Of a DNA stretch of 64,000 bases, positions 7,244 to 15,762 are shown piece by piece. Numbering within the stretch: position 1 is the stretch's first letter; every line of letters begins with the position of its first letter. Source of the stretch: Psychroflexus planctonicus (GTDB lineage: Bacteria; Bacteroidota; Bacteroidia; Flavobacteriales; Flavobacteriaceae); contig NZ_BMGM01000004.1 of assembly GCF_014640195.1 (NCBI RefSeq), positions 1 through 64,000 on the forward strand, given 5' to 3'. The notes below the pieces were generated by a model. The model was not told where the DNA came from and made no database searches. It saw only the letters and a program-made list of their open reading frames with translations. A program made the translations under genes and the position numbers.

Positions 7244-8143
7244 AAAAGCTTATTTCCGCTGAGACTATAAATTATTAAGATAAGCATAATACCTTAAAAA
7301 GGTAAAATTAAATTTAAAAATGGAATATTATTTTTCAATTAAAAAAAGATTTAAGCTGATTTTATTAATGCTAACCTACTAAAAAGCTTGATTTTTTTAA
7401 AAACAAGCAGCATCAAAATAAATATTTTAAAGGATAATAACACCTTTAAAAGGTAAAACGTGATAAATATGATTGCGAAAGGTCGATTTTAATACTTAAA
7501 AGCAAAGAAATAAGGTTTAATTAATCAAGCTTTATCATAAAGGTCAAAAACTACGGCTAAATAAGCATTGAGAAGCAGTAAAACCAATAGTTTTGCGCTA
7601 ATAGCTACAAGCTAATTAAAGGTCATTTAAAGTCAAACATTCACCTTTGTTTATATCTTTAAAGCCAATACTGCATAACTGTTTATTTTAGAAGAGTAAT
7701 AAAGTTATAAAATAGAAGCTTTTTGCCTTTTTTCTTTCTATCAAATTGGCTATAAATATAGCATTGGATAAATTATACCTAATTTAAACCTTTAACTTAT
7801 ATTAGTTGTCATCATTTGTTGATTCTAAAAACCTTTATTAATGTCTGCCGTATCCACAAAAAAAATAACTTAATTTCAAAGGTAAGATAAGCTCTCATCA
7901 TATTACATCAGAGATACCTAATAAATATTTACCAAAATTATAGATTATTAATAACCCATATTCTTTTAAACTTACAGTTAGATGGTTTTATACTAATTAT
8001 ATTGATAATAATCTCCATACCACCTAAGAAGTTAAAAATTACATTTTCCAAAATAATATTTTGAAAATAAATATTATTTTAAAAAACAATATTTTAGCAT
8101 ATATTTGTTAACAATAAAATATAAAGCGTTGCTTTAATTATTG
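7244..8143. other. AT-rich non-coding stretch with clustered AAAGGT boxes
   Basis: No gene is credible on either strand. The hexamer AAAGGT or its complement ACCTTT occurs ten times between 7298 and 7882 (at 7298, 7442, 7449, 7478, 7539, 7618, 7643, 7788, 7831 and 7877). The pairs at 7291-7303 and 7442-7454 form palindromes ACCTTWAAAAGGT-like, each followed by AAAA. This density is far above what the base composition predicts. The stretch could be a replication origin or control region for the Rep module. Confidence 0.5.
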
Positions 8144-8252
8144 GTGCTGAAATCTGACAATTTCAAAAATACCACGATAGTTAAGGAAATACGCTCACGA
8201 TTAGCGTGGGTGTTCCTTATCTTGGTATTGGGTTTTGTCAGAACCTCAGCAC
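8144..8252 (+). other. Long imperfect hairpin upstream of lipoprotein gene
   Basis: Nested helices: GTGCTGA/TCAGCAC (8144-8150/8246-8252), TCTGACAA/TTGTCAGA (8153-8160/8235-8242), AATACCA/TGGTATT (8168-8174/8223-8229), TAAGGAA/TTCCTTA (8182-8188/8213-8219) and ACGCT/AGCGT (8191-8195/8203-8207). Downstream, ACCCACGCT (8266-8274) can instead pair with AGCGTGGGT in the hairpin, and CAAACCCA (8263-8270) with TGGGTTTG (8300-8307), so alternative folds exist. The lipoprotein gene starts 20 nt after these elements. It may be a regulatory leader RNA or a DNA recombination site. Confidence 0.6.
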
Positions 8253-8329
8253 GGATTTGGCACAAACCCACGCTTCTTCATTTATAAACATACACTGTTT
8301 GGGTTTGGCGGTAATTAAATCATTTAATT

Positions 8330-8938
8330 ATGAGAAATTTAATTATTACCTTAAGTCTATTATTATTTATTACAACGTCCTGCTCAAGTGATGATTCTGA
8401 CGATGCCTGTACACCAATTGAATGTTTAAACGGTGGTATAGAAACCGTTGATTGTGGATGTGATTGTTCAGAAGGTTATGCAGGTTCGGATTGTTCAAGC
8501 CAAATAGACCCATCAGCTATTTTGATAAACAAAATTACTATCACATCATTTCCGCTTCTTAAGCCAAATGGAGATTATTGGGATAACTCTTTGTTGGACT
8601 TATTAAGTGATGATAAATACCCAGACATTTATGTTCAACTTATCAATGGGACTACTTTGGAAACTTTATATTTTCCTGTCATTAATTATATAAATGTTGA
8701 AGATTCTTTATCTGAATTAGAGTTTACCCCTTCTGAACCAATATCAATTCAGGATTATGATGATAACATAGTACTTGCAATATTTGATTATGATGAAGAT
8801 GAAGACCCTGTAACTGAGCTTATGGACAGTATTGAACTTGATTTATATTTTAATACCAATAACTTTCCAGTTGAAAGCATTTTTGTTAGTGAATCATTTT
8901 TATCAAATGTTATACTTGAATTGTCTTATGAATTCTAA
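8330..8938 (+). CDS. EGF-like-domain lipoprotein
   Basis: A 202-residue surface lipoprotein. The signal peptide MRNLIITLSLLLFITTS ends at lipobox Cys18, followed by SSDDSDD, which matches the acidic lipoprotein export signal of Bacteroidota, so outer-leaflet display is likely. A short Cys-rich EGF-like module follows (CLNGG, CGCDCSEGYAGSDC, roughly residues 27-50). The remaining ~150 acidic residues (DYDEDEDPVTELMDS) have no recognised fold. It is island cargo, immediately downstream of the structured 8144-8310 region and 10 nt before another lipoprotein gene. Confidence 0.8.
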   Translation: MRNLIITLSLLLFITTSCSSDDSDDACTPIECLNGGIETVDCGCDCSEGYAGSDCSSQIDPSAILINKITITSFPLLKPNGDYWDNSLLDLLSDDKYPDIYVQLINGTTLETLYFPVINYINVEDSLSELEFTPSEPISIQDYDDNIVLAIFDYDEDEDPVTELMDSIELDLYFNTNNFPVESIFVSESFLSNVILELSYEF

Positions 8939-8948
8939 ATCTAATTGT

Positions 8949-9569
8949 ATGAAATCAACAAAAAAATTACTGCTTCTGGCTGTTGCGGTATTGTCACTCA
9001 CATCTTGTGCTAAAATATTCTACAGTCCTGATGCGGTTAGTTTAGCAAACAAACAAGAAGTAGTTGCTATTTTGCCTCCAAAAGTTACTATTGCAGCACG
9101 AAAAAAGGTTGATGCCGATGCTATCATAGAACAACAAAAAAGAGAATCAATTAATTTTCAAAATGAAATATATTCTTGGTTGTTAAAACGCAAAATGCAG
9201 GGGAAAATAGATAAAGAAATACAACAGCTCACAACTACCAATGCTTTATTGAAAAAAGCTGGCTATCCAGAAAATCCATTAACAATCTCTGAAATATGTG
9301 AAGTTTTAGGGGTAGATGGTACATTATCTTCTAATTTTTCGTTATCAAGACCAATGTCTGATGGAGCTGCTATTGCTTTAACTTTAATTGGCTTTGGCGG
9401 TAACACAAATGAAGTTGGAACAACTCTGAGTATTAATGATTGTGAAAATAAAAAGTTAATATGGAACTACGAGCATAAAATATCTGGTGGTTTAGGAAGT
9501 ACTCATTCAAGGATTGTAAACCAATTAATGCGAAAGTCTAGTAAGAAAATGCCCTATCAAAAACAATAG
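8949..9569 (+). CDS. Lipoprotein of unknown function
   Basis: The frame is open from 8832, but ATG 8949 gives a clean lipoprotein signal peptide (STKKLLLLAVAVLSLTSC), so that start is used; 206 residues. The mature protein begins AKIFYSPDAVSLANKQEVVAI and then has a helical region (QQKRESINFQNEIYSWLLKR) and a glycine-rich C-terminal half (IALTLIGFGGNTNEV). The layout of a conserved beta region plus a helix resembles small periplasmic lipoproteins that sense or assemble surface structures, but no family was recognised. It is probably co-transcribed with the EGF-like lipoprotein gene and ends at the terminator at 9580-9608. Confidence 0.72.
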   Translation: MKSTKKLLLLAVAVLSLTSCAKIFYSPDAVSLANKQEVVAILPPKVTIAARKKVDADAIIEQQKRESINFQNEIYSWLLKRKMQGKIDKEIQQLTTTNALLKKAGYPENPLTISEICEVLGVDGTLSSNFSLSRPMSDGAAIALTLIGFGGNTNEVGTTLSINDCENKKLIWNYEHKISGGLGSTHSRIVNQLMRKSSKKMPYQKQ

Positions 9570-9579
9570 AACTTTTTTT

Positions 9580-9608
9580 AAAACCCACTCATCTTTAGTG
9601 GGTTTTTT
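9580..9608 (+). terminator. Rho-independent terminator
   Basis: AAACCCACT pairs with AGTGGGTTT around a 7-nt loop, followed by six T. It ends the lipoprotein pair. Confidence 0.85.
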
Positions 9609-9669
9609 GTTAAGGGTAATTATAGTTGACAAGCTTTTGGCGTTTTAAGAAAAAAGTTATTTATCAAGT

Positions 9670-10653
9670 TTATTCTTCAACTTTTACTGTCCAAGAAATG
9701 CCTTTTAATCTTGTTTGAATCATTTTTAAGGTAGTTAAAATATCTTCTTGGTTTGGTAAATCACCATAAACTAAGTCTTTAAAATCATTGGAATAGGTGG
9801 TTGATATCGTGTTCCAGACCTTTTCTAAATTCTTAAAAATAAGTGCTTCGTTTGGATGATGAATAAGCCATTGATTGTTGTTTTTAAAGCTAACCACATC
9901 ATCATTGGCAACTTTTATCAGCATTTCATCAAAAGCCTTTGAATGAAAAAATCCTAAAAATTCATCTTGTTTTAAAAGCTGATGCAAATCGTAGATGTGC
10001 CTTATTTTCTTTTTCAAATCCGCAATAGGATTTTCACTGTAGGAAAAACGAACCAAGCTCATTATTTTTTCACAGATGGTTCTCGTGGGTTCTAGTACCA
10101 ATAATTCAAAAGGCAGTAAGCCGTTTTCTTCTGCAATATCAGACTGCTTATTCTCTAACATCATTTGTCCAACAAATGAAATGATGTTTTTTGTGGTAAA
10201 TGGCTCATAATAGCCTAGCCAAGTAGATTCTAAAATAATGGCATCTCTTACCTGACCGTAATTGCCTTTAAATTCTTTATTATAGGCGTGTGCAGTTTTG
10301 CGGTTCATTCCCATTTTATGGGTAATGCCTTCTATGGAAATTTCAGGTAATACGGTTTCTATCTCTTGGCTTATTCTTTTTAATTTTGATTTTAATTGGT
10401 TGCCTGTTTCTCCTTCACGCCTTAAAACCACCAAGTCAATATCTTCCGAAAAACGGTCGATAAGCTGGTAACACTTAGATAATGCTGTACCACCTTTAAA
10501 AATGGTTTCTTTTCCTATTTCGCTTTTAAAAATGCTAAACAAAGCATAGGTTACCCAATAGTCTTTTTCAATATATTCGGGTTTTAGCTTCATTTGTTGA
10601 GCGGTAAACCGAATAGCATCTCTGTATAAAGTTATGTTTTTGTGCAACTTCAT
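9670..10653 (-). CDS. abiEii: AbiEii-type nucleotidyltransferase toxin
   Basis: The toxin of a type IV-like AbiE toxin-antitoxin and phage-abortive system, a nucleotidyltransferase-like protein; family members modify tRNA or bind GTP and stop growth. The 327-residue product contains the motif IFKGGTALSKCYQLIDRFSEDIDLVV in pieces: GGTALSK is motif I and FSEDID supplies the metal-binding acidic residues. ATG at 10653 (MKLHKNITLYR) overlaps the antitoxin stop as ATGA, indicating coupled translation; a start at 10665 would run deeper into the antitoxin gene and is less likely. The partner upstream is the antitoxin, transcribed first. All key residues seem intact. Confidence 0.88.
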   Translation of the reverse strand: MKLHKNITLYRDAIRFTAQQMKLKPEYIEKDYWVTYALFSIFKSEIGKETIFKGGTALSKCYQLIDRFSEDIDLVVLRREGETGNQLKSKLKRISQEIETVLPEISIEGITHKMGMNRKTAHAYNKEFKGNYGQVRDAIILESTWLGYYEPFTTKNIISFVGQMMLENKQSDIAEENGLLPFELLVLEPTRTICEKIMSLVRFSYSENPIADLKKKIRHIYDLHQLLKQDEFLGFFHSKAFDEMLIKVANDDVVSFKNNNQWLIHHPNEALIFKNLEKVWNTISTTYSNDFKDLVYGDLPNQEDILTTLKMIQTRLKGISWTVKVEE

Positions 10654-11378
10654 TCGATATACCAATTTGATTGGTTAGGCAATTCTCCTTTATTTACTCC
10701 CAATTTTATAGTTGTGAGTGGATTGAGGCTTTCTTTTAGTTGTTCAATGCCTTTAGGGGTTGTACCCAAATTTTCAAGAACTGCACCTGCCAATGCTCTT
10801 ACTCTTGGCGGATACATTAAGGCATATTTAATGAATAATTCGGTTTGTTTGTCGTTGAGTTCATTGACTATGCTACTTAGTCTTTTTATCGCCTGAACAA
10901 TGGAACAATCGGGAATAGTTTTAATGTCTTTGAAGGCATCCAATAAACCCAAAATCTCATAATTACTATCCGTAACTTCTGCATAGCTTTTTACGGCATC
11001 TGCTTTTAAATTCTCCCGATTGATGTTGATGCGCTTTTTACGACTGGCAATTTTTGTGCGGAATGCCATTTGAGTAGTCAAGCCTAAACGATTGTATAAT
11101 GAAGTACCTGTTTCGTATGCTACTCGCTTACCATTTTCAAATAAATAGGGACGAAGCAATTCGCTGTAATCTGGTTTTAACTCGCCAAACACTGTTTTTT
11201 CAGGTTTATAAAACACCCCTTTTGAAAGTTTTTTTATCACGCCTTGGTTTTTTAGACGTTCCAGTGCTTTAGCCACAGTAGTGTAGTCGTTTTTAGCAAT
11301 GCGCAAATCGTCATATCCAAAGGTTTTTCCTTTGGGGAAGGATTTTATTTTTTTGCGTATTTCTGTTGCTAATGGCAT
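10650..11378 (-). CDS. abiEi: AbiEi-family antitoxin / transcription repressor (DUF6088 type)
   Basis: The antitoxin and autorepressor of the AbiE pair, 242 residues from ATG 11378 (MPLATEIRKKIKSFPKG). The N-terminal ~70 residues are a winged helix (YDDLRIAKNDYTTVAKALER...GVIKKLSKGVFYKPE), the usual AbiEi_4/DUF6088 DNA-binding part; the C-terminal region is helical and would neutralise the toxin. An in-frame start at 11453 exists, but a TATATTTG promoter element (11383-11390) lies downstream of it, so 11378 is preferred and the mRNA would be nearly leaderless. A perfect 13-bp inverted repeat upstream is the presumed operator. Confidence 0.85.
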   Translation of the reverse strand: MPLATEIRKKIKSFPKGKTFGYDDLRIAKNDYTTVAKALERLKNQGVIKKLSKGVFYKPEKTVFGELKPDYSELLRPYLFENGKRVAYETGTSLYNRLGLTTQMAFRTKIASRKKRININRENLKADAVKSYAEVTDSNYEILGLLDAFKDIKTIPDCSIVQAIKRLSSIVNELNDKQTELFIKYALMYPPRVRALAGAVLENLGTTPKGIEQLKESLNPLTTIKLGVNKGELPNQSNWYIE

Positions 11379-11382
11379 AGTG

Positions 11383-11412
11383 CAAATATACTTACTTTTT
11401 ATAAATGTCAAG
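11383..11412 (-). promoter_or_regulatory. abiE promoter
   Basis: On the minus strand TTGAC (within 11408-11412) and TATATTTG (11383-11390) are spaced as -33 and -7 elements. The -7 box ends only 5 nt before the start codon, so the transcript should be leaderless or nearly so. Confidence 0.65.
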
Positions 11413-11438
11413 TTTATGGTGCTAAAAACTTGACATTT
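11403..11438. promoter_or_regulatory. abiE operator: perfect 13-bp inverted repeat
   Basis: AAATGTCAAGTTT (11403-11415) and AAACTTGACATTT (11426-11438) are exact inverted copies separated by 10 nt. The proximal copy covers the -33 element, so repressor binding would block transcription. AbiEi proteins are known to bind inverted repeats in their own promoters. Confidence 0.8.
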
Positions 11439-11529
11439 TAGAACTTTTGCCAATATGTAAGGCTTATAGCGTTGGATTCATAGTTTATCAATGCTTTTTA
11501 ATTTCTTTATGTTGTAATTTAAGGTTTTT

Positions 11530-12399
11530 TTAAACTTTCCATATAAAATCCAAAATATTAAGTCTTTCTTCTATATTCGATAATTCATCGTAATGATGTT
11601 CAAGAAAGTCAGAGTATTCATTTAGGTTGTGTTCAAATAAGATTGATTTCATTAGTCCTTTACTATTTGAAATATCAAAGTGTAATGGTTCTATACCTTT
11701 TAAAATTTTTACAATGTCTAAATCTTTAGTATTCAATAAAAATATTAAAAGCTCAATTTTTAAACGATTCTGATTTTCAAAGCTAAAATCATTAAGAATA
11801 AAAATTTGGTAAGCTTTTCCGTTTGGCTTTAAACGGTAAGTATCTATATTCTGTCTTTTTGCATTTTCTTTAATAACCCTATATAGCTCGGTTGCAATTT
11901 TGGAAATAATATTTAATAAAAATGATTTGATTTCAACTGTGTTACGAAAATTATCATCTTGAGTTTTTAAATATTTCAAAATGAAGTGTTTAAAAGCATC
12001 TTTATCTTTTTGGTAATTATTTTCTTCATTTAGGCTATATCTACCATATCTAATATGCTTGTAAAAATTACTCAAAAGATGTAAAAAAGCTCTTTCTGAT
12101 ACACCTATATATAATGAATTTTTCTTAATTCTATCTAGAAGTGTAATTAGATTATGACTTTCAAATTTTTTATTGACAACTTCTTTATAATTATTACCGT
12201 CATGCTCTAAAAGTATAATAGCTATTTTCATTAAACGTTCAAAACCAACAGAGGTATTATATAATAACTCAAAAACTTCCTCTGGATAATCATAGTTATT
12301 TATTGTATCTATAATTTTTAAGCTATTATAAATAAAATTGCCTGAAATTTCTAATTCAGTACCTAAGCTAAAATTTTTCCAAAAATCTGTTTTATTCAT
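11530..12399 (-). CDS. Unknown helical protein overlapping the restriction-modification gene
   Basis: A 289-residue all-helical protein (from ATG 12399, MNKTDFWKNFSLG) whose start overlaps the end of the restriction-modification gene by 8 bases, so the two are translated together. No signal or membrane segment. Segments such as VGFERLMKIAIILLEHD and LLSNFYKHIRYGRYSL recall HEPN-like helical bundles, but the HEPN Rx4-6H ribonuclease motif was not found, so this is only a suggestion. Tight coupling implies that it helps the enzyme, for example as specificity, control or immunity factor. Confidence 0.72.
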   Translation of the reverse strand: MNKTDFWKNFSLGTELEISGNFIYNSLKIIDTINNYDYPEEVFELLYNTSVGFERLMKIAIILLEHDGNNYKEVVNKKFESHNLITLLDRIKKNSLYIGVSERAFLHLLSNFYKHIRYGRYSLNEENNYQKDKDAFKHFILKYLKTQDDNFRNTVEIKSFLLNIISKIATELYRVIKENAKRQNIDTYRLKPNGKAYQIFILNDFSFENQNRLKIELLIFLLNTKDLDIVKILKGIEPLHFDISNSKGLMKSILFEHNLNEYSDFLEHHYDELSNIEERLNILDFIWKV

Positions 12400-15300
12400 G
12401 TTTAGTAATAAAATCAATTTTATCAATCTCCTTCATCAGCCTATCTGTTTCGCTTAGAGCGATGATAATTTTTTGATAGTGCAAAATATCGTCAAACTCT
12501 AATTGGCGTCCTTTACGGTCTTTGAGCCATTTCTGGGCGGGTTGGTAACCACCGATGTAAAACTCCCACGCCACTAATGGCACATTCTCAAAATACTGCT
12601 CATCGTTTATCCAAACTTTACCCTGTGTTTCATTGTCAGGCACATAACCAGGACTGCTTTTAGTGATTTTGCGGGTCACTTCATTATTGCCATTTATTGG
12701 GTATTGCGTAATGTATTGCTCCACTTTTGGACTTTCTAACAAATGGATTTGGCGTATTTCCCCGCCCAATTTTACCAATTGCCAAAACGTATCTTGGTCT
12801 TTTGGGTAGGGAACTCTTGGGAAATCAATTTTTAAAAACTCCTTGTATTTCTCACGATAGTTTGGTGAATGCAAAACTGCATAGATATAATCTAAAATAT
12901 CAATGGGGGCAAAAGTAGTGGGTGTCACACTGAGCGCAGTCGAAGTGTCTTTTTCATTGGTGAAAGTCAAACCTAAATTCTCTGCTATTTGATTGACGAT
13001 TTCAGTTTTTAGATTTGGTGTTCTTTCTTCTGTTTGTTCAATCGTTTGTTGTCCGTTAGTTTCTGAATAGAGGTAAAGTGGAAATAGTTTTCCCGCACCA
13101 AATAAACGTGCACTTGAAGTAATATTACTATCACATATTAATCTACTTGAAAAAATATGATGAAACTCTTTATTTACTTGACGTGGGACGATTAAATAAA
13201 TGTTCTTCTTATTAAAGTGATTAGAAATGCCCTTTGCAGGCCTGCTAATTATTGTTTTATCAAAATATATCTTTTTAATATCGAAAGGACGATAGTGATA
13301 GTCTATAATAAATTCAGAAGAAAATTCTTTTTTTGAAATACGTTTAAGTAATGGATAACCACTACTATCCTTTACGTTAAATTCATCTTTGAATTTTGAC
13401 TCATACTCTCCCTTGAGAAGAATATTTATTCTTTCTGATAGCCTATTTGTGTTATCATCAAGAAACAATGAATCCCTATCAGTTGAAACACCTGAGTTAT
13501 TTACTTGAAAGAGATTATCTATTTTAAAACCTTGTTTGTAAATTTCTACAGATTCAAAATCTTTCGGAACGAAAAAGTAATAAGGTTTTTTAAAAGCAAG
13601 TTTTGTCCATTTTATTTCTGAAATACTTGAGGCGTTAAGGGTTTCATATTTGTAATTCCTTTTTCCTTGCAAATCAAAATGAAAAACTTCGCCTAATTCT
13701 GTTTTCTTTTTTTGACCTGTTTTTACAAATATATTTATTGAAACACCTTGCATAATATCAAAGACATTTTTATCAGGACTTCCATCAGGGCAAACTTCTT
13801 TTTTCTTGGCACTTCCGTGTAAATCCAAGATGTAAATTTTATCAAAAGTCTCTAAAAGGTGTTTACGCATTTGACGGTGTGTAATTCCATCAATAAAGCT
13901 GTTGTTTGAAATGTAAGCCAAAACGCCACTTCCATTTTTATCGATATAATGTTGTCCGTAGCGAATGAATTTGATGTAATCATCATCCAAATTGATTTTA
14001 CGTTCATTGAGATTTTTCTTGTAGTCAGAAATTAAATCTTGTATCCAATCGTTTTTATTTGTGCTACTTACAGCATAAGGCGGATTTCCAATAACACACA
14101 TTACAGGTGTATCTCGTTTGATGTGGTTGGCTTCATTAGCTTCTGTACTCAGCCAATTTGCAAATAAAGTTCCTGTGTCTTGGTGGTGTTCTTCTAAACT
14201 ATTCGTCAAGTAAACTTTAAATCGTTGGTTGGTTGTTGGTTTAAATCCTGTTTCGGTCAATAGTAAATCCAATTTAAGGTGTGCCATTGCATAACTCGCC
14301 ATTAGTAACTCAAAACCGTTTAAACGAGGTAATAAATGAGTTTCTACATAATTGCTCCAAATGCCTTGTTGCCCTTCAAATCTTTTGTGAATGTGTTTGA
14401 TGGTTTCTGCTAAAAACGTTCCTGTGCCTGTGGCTGGGTCAAGAATTTGTACTTTGTGTACTTCTTGGTCAGTAGTACGGTAGCCTCCTTTATAGTTTTT
14501 ATCGGCAATATCTGTTTTCACCTTTATTTTTGTCTTGGAGGTGTCTGCCAAACCTTGCGGTAAATCAAATTCCGTTTTTAGAATGTCATCAACTGCACGA
14601 ACAATAAAATTGACAACGGGTTGCGGTGTATACCATACGCCACGAGCTTTACGCAATTTCGGGTCGTATTCGCTTAGGAAAGTTTCGTAAAAATGGATAA
14701 TTGGGTCTTCCATTTTGGTGGCTTTCCCGTAATTCTTTAAAATCTCACTCACATTACACGCCAAAAAGATTTCAGCAAGGTTTTCTACTACCCATTTAAT
14801 GCGGTCGTCAATGTCGGGACCAGCAATATAGCCAAAGAGTTTTCGTAAAAACGGATTGGATTTTGGAATCAGTTCAGCCGCTTCTTGTCTGCTAAAATTA
14901 TCCAAAGTAGGGTCGTGCAAACGAGCTGCAAACATTCCGTAAGCAATAGTTTGAGCGTAAACGTCTGCAAAACCTTGTGGTGTAATGTCGTGAATTAAAA
15001 TCTCTTTAAACGCTAACATTTGTTCTTTAAGCGTAGAGTTTTCTTGGTTTTCTTCATCACTGGTTAAGGACTTTTCGATAATATCAGAAAGTAAGCGAGC
15101 CTTACCCGCCATCATTTCGGCTAAACGCTTTGGGCTTTTAATGGTTTGCCCAATGTGAACGCAGAAATCTTTGATGAGGTTATCAAAGTTGCCAAAGTTT
15201 TCAGGTAATGCCTTGATGCCGTTTTCTGTAATTTCAGCAATAGCTATGCTAGTCACAAATTCACCTTCTCGGTACAGATGAAAATTGACGTAATCCGTAA

Positions 15301-15601
15301 AGATGAGATTATCTAAGGACGCTTTATAGCGGTCAAACTGTTCTTTATTGCCTGTTTTCTTAGTGCCGTCAAGGTCTTTGTCGCCAATGTCTTTAGCTTC
15401 AATAAATCCAACAGGGATATCTTTTTTAGTCAAAATGTAGTCAGGTGCTCCGCAACTTTGTCTTTTCGGTTCGTTGGTAGCTCTAATACTTGGCACTAAG
15501 GTTTCTAAAAGTTGTTGTAGGTCACCACGAAAGGTATGTTCGGTTGCGTTTCCGAGTTTGTAGCGTTGGTTTAAATTACTGATGTAGTTTTCAATTGTCA
15601 T
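12392..15601 (-). CDS. Single-chain restriction-modification enzyme (type ISP/IIG-like)
   Basis: A 1069-residue enzyme combining cleavage and adenine methylation. N-terminal region: a PD-(D/E)xK-type nuclease core, APDYILTKKDIPVGFIEAKD (residues ~51-70). Middle: the N6-adenine methyltransferase with ARGVWYTPQPVVNFIV (~320), the SAM motif DPATGTGTFLAETI (~389) and the catalytic NPPY box (VIGNPPYAVSS, ~506). The C-terminal ~450 residues are the target-recognition part. Classical type ISP enzymes (LlaGI, LlaBIII) carry a helicase between nuclease and methylase and are ~1500 residues; no helicase motifs are seen here, so it resembles type IIG or a helicase-less ISP relative. A REP-like palindrome is inserted in frame near residue 890. 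Confidence 0.87.
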   Translation of the reverse strand: MTIENYISNLNQRYKLGNATEHTFRGDLQQLLETLVPSIRATNEPKRQSCGAPDYILTKKDIPVGFIEAKDIGDKDLDGTKKTGNKEQFDRYKASLDNLIFTDYVNFHLYREGEFVTSIAIAEITENGIKALPENFGNFDNLIKDFCVHIGQTIKSPKRLAEMMAGKARLLSDIIEKSLTSDEENQENSTLKEQMLAFKEILIHDITPQGFADVYAQTIAYGMFAARLHDPTLDNFSRQEAAELIPKSNPFLRKLFGYIAGPDIDDRIKWVVENLAEIFLACNVSEILKNYGKATKMEDPIIHFYETFLSEYDPKLRKARGVWYTPQPVVNFIVRAVDDILKTEFDLPQGLADTSKTKIKVKTDIADKNYKGGYRTTDQEVHKVQILDPATGTGTFLAETIKHIHKRFEGQQGIWSNYVETHLLPRLNGFELLMASYAMAHLKLDLLLTETGFKPTTNQRFKVYLTNSLEEHHQDTGTLFANWLSTEANEANHIKRDTPVMCVIGNPPYAVSSTNKNDWIQDLISDYKKNLNERKINLDDDYIKFIRYGQHYIDKNGSGVLAYISNNSFIDGITHRQMRKHLLETFDKIYILDLHGSAKKKEVCPDGSPDKNVFDIMQGVSINIFVKTGQKKKTELGEVFHFDLQGKRNYKYETLNASSISEIKWTKLAFKKPYYFFVPKDFESVEIYKQGFKIDNLFQVNNSGVSTDRDSLFLDDNTNRLSERINILLKGEYESKFKDEFNVKDSSGYPLLKRISKKEFSSEFIIDYHYRPFDIKKIYFDKTIISRPAKGISNHFNKKNIYLIVPRQVNKEFHHIFSSRLICDSNITSSARLFGAGKLFPLYLYSETNGQQTIEQTEERTPNLKTEIVNQIAENLGLTFTNEKDTSTALSVTPTTFAPIDILDYIYAVLHSPNYREKYKEFLKIDFPRVPYPKDQDTFWQLVKLGGEIRQIHLLESPKVEQYITQYPINGNNEVTRKITKSSPGYVPDNETQGKVWINDEQYFENVPLVAWEFYIGGYQPAQKWLKDRKGRQLEFDDILHYQKIIIALSETDRLMKEIDKIDFITKHE
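12923..12948. repeat. REP-like palindrome inside the restriction-modification gene
   Basis: ACACTGAGCGCAGTCGAAGTGT is the kind of palindrome found scattered between genes in many Bacteroidota genomes. Here it lies in coding sequence and keeps the frame, adding residues read as DTSTALSVT on the minus strand. Confidence 0.6.
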
Positions 15602-15720
15602 TTACTTAGAAAGTTAATTAAAGAATCTTAAAAATTTATTTTTAAAAATAACAAATTATTTTACGTGAAATAGATTTTTATCAAGTTATGAAATTAATTC
15701 AGTTACAGACACAGCAAAAA

Positions 15721-15747
15721 AACAACTTCGGTTGAAGTGGTTTTTTG
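15721..15747 (-). terminator. Terminator of the integrase gene
   Basis: AACAACTTC and GAAGTGGTT form a 9-bp stem (one mismatch) with a GGTT loop. T-tracts flank it on both strands, so it may act in both directions. Confidence 0.7.
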
Positions 15748-15762
15748 ACTGCTATTTAAAGT

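Noticed and set aside
8144..8310. Retron or group II intron RNA
   Set aside because: No reverse transcriptase gene lies anywhere near, and the helices do not match intron domain V.
8206..8391. Small plus-strand ORF over the hairpin
   Set aside because: It runs across the structured leader and overlaps the lipoprotein gene in another frame; no ribosome site or family match.
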